Shown one piece after another: positions 5,854-7,635 of a stretch of 7,635 nt of DNA (position 1 is its first letter; each line of letters begins with the position of its first letter). The translations under genes were made by a program, and so were the position numbers. The notes under the pieces are model-generated. The model had not been told where the DNA came from. It made no database searches and saw nothing but the letters and a program-made list of their open reading frames with translations. This DNA comes from Nitrososphaerota archaeon (GTDB lineage Archaea > Thermoproteota > Nitrososphaeria > Nitrososphaerales > JAHFOH01): NCBI GenBank assembly GCA_023266955.1, contig JAHFOH010000058.1, positions 1-7,635 on the forward strand, in the 5' to 3' direction.

Positions 5854-5979
5854 CTAACCGCAGCTGCATGAGGATCCTTCCTCATATCCATAACGTTGAG
5901 TATACTTAAGACCTGAGCCGCAAGAGCAAAGTTCCTCTTCCTCATGCGACTGAATTTGTCTGTTACTTTGTTTCCTCAT
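5854..5979 (-). CDS. Small four-cysteine protein with SEC-C-like zinc motif, 41 aa
   Basis: A short gene from ATG 5979 to TAG at 5854-5856. The peptide has a hydrophilic N-terminus with an EEEE run, then ELCSCGSGLKYTQ and, near the C-terminus, GSSCSCG. Cysteines are C18, C20, C38 and C40, a CxC-17-CxC pattern suited to binding one zinc. The first half matches the SEC-C motif (CPCGSGKKYKxCC), known as a small zinc-binding tag on SecA and other proteins, but the usual closing CC/CH right after the KY segment is replaced by a distant second CxCG. A perfect GGAGG lies 8 bases before the ATG, and a TATA-like box lies further up. It is downstream of the GYD gene on the same strand, past a terminator, and convergent with glyA. 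The motif, RBS and complete frame make a real gene likely. Partner and function are unknown. Confidence 0.68.
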   Translation of the reverse strand: MRKQSNRQIQSHEEEELCSCGSGLKYTQRYGYEEGSSCSCG

Positions 5980-5987
5980 CTCTTGAA

Positions 5988-5992
5988 CCTCC
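5988..5992 (-). promoter_or_regulatory. Shine-Dalgarno site of the four-cysteine peptide gene
   Basis: GGAGG on the minus strand ends 8 bases before ATG 5979, ideal spacing to the archaeal 16S rRNA tail. It fixes the start and is notable because most genes here look leaderless with no such site. Confidence 0.65.
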
Positions 5993-6013
5993 GTTGTGCA
6001 TACTTTCTGCGAT

Positions 6014-6023
6014 TTCTTAAGAA
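6014..6023 (-). promoter_or_regulatory. TATA-like box of the four-cysteine peptide gene
   Basis: The palindrome TTCTTAAGAA is centred about 39 bases before ATG 5979. Initiation 25 bases downstream would fall near 5992-5993, right at the GGAGG, leaving a leader of about 14 bases that just holds the ribosome site. The CTTAAG core is like the other boxes in the window. Independent expression from the GYD gene is inferred. Confidence 0.4.
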
Positions 6024-6083
6024 GTGTACGGCGATGTGTTAAGCATCAGATCGAACAGTACGACCCTGGCAAGCTCAAGAGAC

Positions 6084-6112
6084 AAAAAAAGTTAGGGAAC
6101 CCTGCGGGGTTC
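6084..6112 (-). terminator. Hairpin plus T7 terminator of the GYD gene
   Basis: A perfect 6-bp stem with a four-base loop (GAACCC at 6097-6102, GGGTTC at 6107-6112) begins on the last base of the GYD stop codon. Six bases later on the minus strand come seven T (complement of 6084-6090). This has the form of an intrinsic terminator and mirrors the one after the 40-aa membrane peptide gene. Confidence 0.65.
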
Positions 6113-6405
6113 TACGTAACTTTCTTGAGGATTCGGTCCATTTCTTTGAGTGAGAAGGCACGCAGGGTTTCCGTCCGTACGTTGCCTTTAGAGCCGATGG
6201 CTAGAGCTGCGGCGGTAACAGTCTCATCATCTGGGGCCTCACCTATAGATATGGCATCATACCTACCTAGCGTCCAGTAGAATCCTACGGTCTTAATACC
6301 CATCTTCTGGAACAGCTTCTCGGCTTCTCGGTAGCGCTTCGTCGACTCTTTTACAGTACGCACGCCCTGATCAGTCCACCTGATGAGAGTTACGAACATG
6401 GGCAT
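6112..6405 (-). CDS. GYD-domain protein, 97 aa
   Basis: A small ferredoxin-like alpha/beta protein of the GYD family, widespread in archaea and bacteria with no established biochemical role. Landmarks: MPMFVTLIRWTDQGVRTVKE at the N-terminus, FYWTLGRYDAISIGEAPDDE at residues 42-61 (GRYD being the family's signature region), and GNVRTETLRAF at 74-84. Length equals the family norm. ATG 6405 is chosen over GTG 6411: family members begin with MPxxVxL, and the TATA box at 6428-6434 is about 26 bases upstream of 6405, so the message would be leaderless from this ATG. It ends in TAG overlapping a hairpin terminator. It is divergent from the class V aminotransferase gene with a shared 166-base intergenic region holding inverted repeats, so co-regulation is possible. 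Family assignment is firm. Confidence 0.88.
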   Translation of the reverse strand: MPMFVTLIRWTDQGVRTVKESTKRYREAEKLFQKMGIKTVGFYWTLGRYDAISIGEAPDDETVTAAALAIGSKGNVRTETLRAFSLKEMDRILKKVT

Positions 6406-6427
6406 GCCCACATCGAGTCAGGATTTG

Positions 6428-6434
6428 TTTAAAA
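6428..6434 (-). promoter_or_regulatory. TATA box of the GYD gene
   Basis: CTTTTAAAC on the minus strand is a strong TATA match centred about 26 bases before ATG 6405. It supports a leaderless start there and argues against GTG 6411, which would lie upstream of the expected transcription start. Confidence 0.6.
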
Positions 6435-6442
6435 GGTTAGTC

Positions 6443-6458
6443 CACTCTCATTTGAGTG
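6443..6458. repeat. Inverted repeat upstream of the GYD TATA box
   Basis: CACTC at 6443-6447 and GAGTG at 6454-6458 are perfect inverted copies with a six-base spacer, lying 8 bases upstream of the GYD TATA box. Size and symmetry fit a dimeric regulator site. Function is inferred. Confidence 0.35.
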
Positions 6459-6508
6459 ACCAACTCGTTGCAAGGTAAGGACTCGGTAGCTCAGTTTCCT
6501 ATATGATA

Positions 6509-6523
6509 CTCCAATATTTGGAG
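6509..6523. promoter_or_regulatory. Palindromic operator-like site upstream of the aminotransferase gene
   Basis: CTCCAA, TAT, TTGGAG is a perfect 15-bp palindrome with a three-base centre, about 50 bases before TTG 6572. Its AATATTT core could also serve as a TATA element, with transcription starting near 6541. A hairpin-capable TTCTG/CAGAA pair (6541-6545, 6552-6556) follows. Lrp-type dimers use sites of this shape, but no binding can be shown here. Confidence 0.4.
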
Positions 6524-6571
6524 AGTTAACTACAATAACTTTCTGAATTACCAGAACCGCGTCCTCTAAAG

Positions 6572-7635
6572 TTGGATGTCAGAAAAATCCGCCAAATGAT
6601 TCCAATAGTCAAATCCCTGGTTTATCTCGACAATGCTGGAACTGGTCCACCAACAAATTTCGTCACGAGAGAGATGAGAAGGTGCGTGAGAGAATGGAGT
6701 ACGAAGGGAGAATATTGGGAGAAGTGGTTCCTCGAAATAGTTGAGGCAAGAAAGCTGTTCGGCAAGTTAATTGGAGTCGATGGAGATGAAGTCGCCTGTG
6801 TTCCAAACGTTACCGTAGGATTAGTTGCTGTTGCCTGCAGCATTGATCATAAGCCTGGTTCAAACGTGGTGATAGGTGGCAACAATTTTCCCACAAATGT
6901 ATACTTGTGGCATCTTCAACGGAAGAAGCGGATAGTGAAGGAGGTCAGATTACTTCACCCAAAGAACGGCATTATACCGCTTGAAGAATATGAAAAGGCG
7001 ATAGACGACAACACTAGCCTCGTATCGGTCGACTACGTGGCTTGGCTGAACGGCTGCAGGGAAAAAATCAGAGAGGTTGCGGAGATTGCACACAAACACG
7101 GAGCCCTAATGATTGTTGACGCATTTCACGCGCTCGGAGTCATGCCAGTAGACGCAAGACGTGACGGCATCGATGTTTTGACCAGCGGAGTTTACAAGTG
7201 GCTTATGGGTCCTCATGGTGCAGCATTCGTCTACGTTAAGCGTGAAATGCTGGATCAAATGCAGCCAAGTTTTACTGGATGGCACGGGATCAAGGGAAAT
7301 ATCATTGAAAGATTCCTAGCAGGAACCGATCCTTTCATCGACCCGTTTGACCTTGAAGATGCAATTCCAGCTGAAACCGCATCCAGGTTCGAATGGGGTA
7401 CCTGGCCTCCTGTTTCAATAGTTGGAGCGAAAGAAGCTCTATCATTAGCAGTCAAAGACGACATGAAGGACAGGTATGGCAGAATTAGCTCATTAACCAC
7501 GGGCCTGATCGATGGGCTTCAAAAAAGCGGTAAGAGGATTCTTTCACCCCTCCATGAAGATCGGAGAAGCGGTATCGTCTCCTATGTAGACGAGGATCAA
7601 TCGAACACAGTTGCGCGTCTAAAGAAACGAAGGAT
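6572..7635 (+). CDS. Class V aminotransferase-fold PLP enzyme (3' partial)
   Basis: A fold-type I PLP enzyme of the aminotransferase class V family (isopenicillin-N epimerase / cysteine desulfurase / kynureninase relatives); 354 residues are visible and the frame is open at the window end. Key sites: VYLDNAGTGPP (17-27), IVDAFHALGV (181-190; D183 binds the PLP nitrogen, H186 stacks), SGVYKWLMGPHGAAFVYV (206-223; K209 is the predicted Schiff-base lysine), and SRFEWGTWPP (271-280). YKWL instead of the desulfurase HK favours the epimerase/aminotransferase-like subgroup over IscS-type desulfurases; no sulfur-transfer cysteine loop can be judged because the C-terminus is missing. TTG 6572 is preferred since LDVRKIRQMIPIVKSLVYLD has the normal family N-terminus; ATG 6596 would cut eight residues, and an in-frame TAA at 6536 bars a longer form. 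Substrate is unknown. Confidence 0.85.
   Translation, partial: MDVRKIRQMIPIVKSLVYLDNAGTGPPTNFVTREMRRCVREWSTKGEYWEKWFLEIVEARKLFGKLIGVDGDEVACVPNVTVGLVAVACSIDHKPGSNVVIGGNNFPTNVYLWHLQRKKRIVKEVRLLHPKNGIIPLEEYEKAIDDNTSLVSVDYVAWLNGCREKIREVAEIAHKHGALMIVDAFHALGVMPVDARRDGIDVLTSGVYKWLMGPHGAAFVYVKREMLDQMQPSFTGWHGIKGNIIERFLAGTDPFIDPFDLEDAIPAETASRFEWGTWPPVSIVGAKEALSLAVKDDMKDRYGRISSLTTGLIDGLQKSGKRILSPLHEDRRSGIVSYVDEDQSNTVARLKKRR

Noticed and set aside
5996..6280. Plus-strand 94-codon frame.
   Set aside because: It is antisense to the GYD gene, whose family match, TATA box and terminator make the minus strand the coding one.
6479..6564. tRNA-like stretch: GGTAGCTCAG resembling a D-arm, ends that nearly pair (GGACTCG with CGCGTCC), and stems in roughly anticodon and T-arm places.
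   Set aside because: The D-stem has no 3' partner, the anticodon loop lacks U33 and the T-loop lacks the TTCRA consensus, so it is not a functional tRNA; at most a chance or relic likeness.
1..7635. CRISPR array, insertion sequence or integrase-type mobile element.
   Set aside because: No regularly spaced long repeats, transposase motifs or flanking target duplications were seen on either strand.

Overview
The window looks archaeal. Most genes with a free 5' end have a TATA-like A/T box about 25-35 bases before the start codon and little or no leader, as expected of leaderless archaeal mRNAs. The gene content also fits: a duplicated Lrp/AsnC-type regulator, a stand-alone LigD-type 3'-phosphoesterase, a short archaeal TrmO, an F420/FMN luciferase-fold oxidoreductase, an archaeal-style serine hydroxymethyltransferase and a GYD-domain protein. 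A TACK-group lineage such as Bathyarchaeia is my guess from gene style, not something the sequence proves. Seven of the nine genes with a visible stop end in TAG.

Layout. (1) Positions 1-1058 (+): C-terminal bulk of a two-winged-helix regulator whose start lies before the window. (2) Positions 1085-1207 (-): a 40-residue single-pass membrane peptide gene, convergent with the regulator, with its own hairpin plus T-tract terminator. (3) Positions 1208-1623: a non-coding stretch rich in short repeats, with a TATA box. (4) Positions 1624-2871 (+): an AlkZ/YcaQ-related winged-helix protein, then an intact 3'-phosphoesterase in the same frame beyond one TAG, a likely DNA-repair pair. (5) Positions 2928-4418 (+): TrmO (tRNA t6A37 methylation) directly abutting an LLM-type oxidoreductase. 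(6) Positions 4501-5838 (+): serine hydroxymethyltransferase, apparently leaderless. (7) Positions 5854-5979 (-): a 41-residue four-cysteine peptide resembling half of a SEC-C zinc motif, with a strong Shine-Dalgarno. (8) Positions 6112-6405 (-): a GYD-domain protein with TATA box and terminator. (9) Position 6572 to the end (+): a class V aminotransferase-fold PLP enzyme, divergent from the GYD gene and cut by the window end.

The genes do not form one pathway. They are small transcription units: a repair pair, a tRNA modification/oxidoreductase pair, C1/glycine metabolism (SHMT) and a second PLP enzyme. The least expected content is the two tiny genes on the minus strand, both too short for a usual length cutoff, and the AlkZ-like/phosphoesterase pair.
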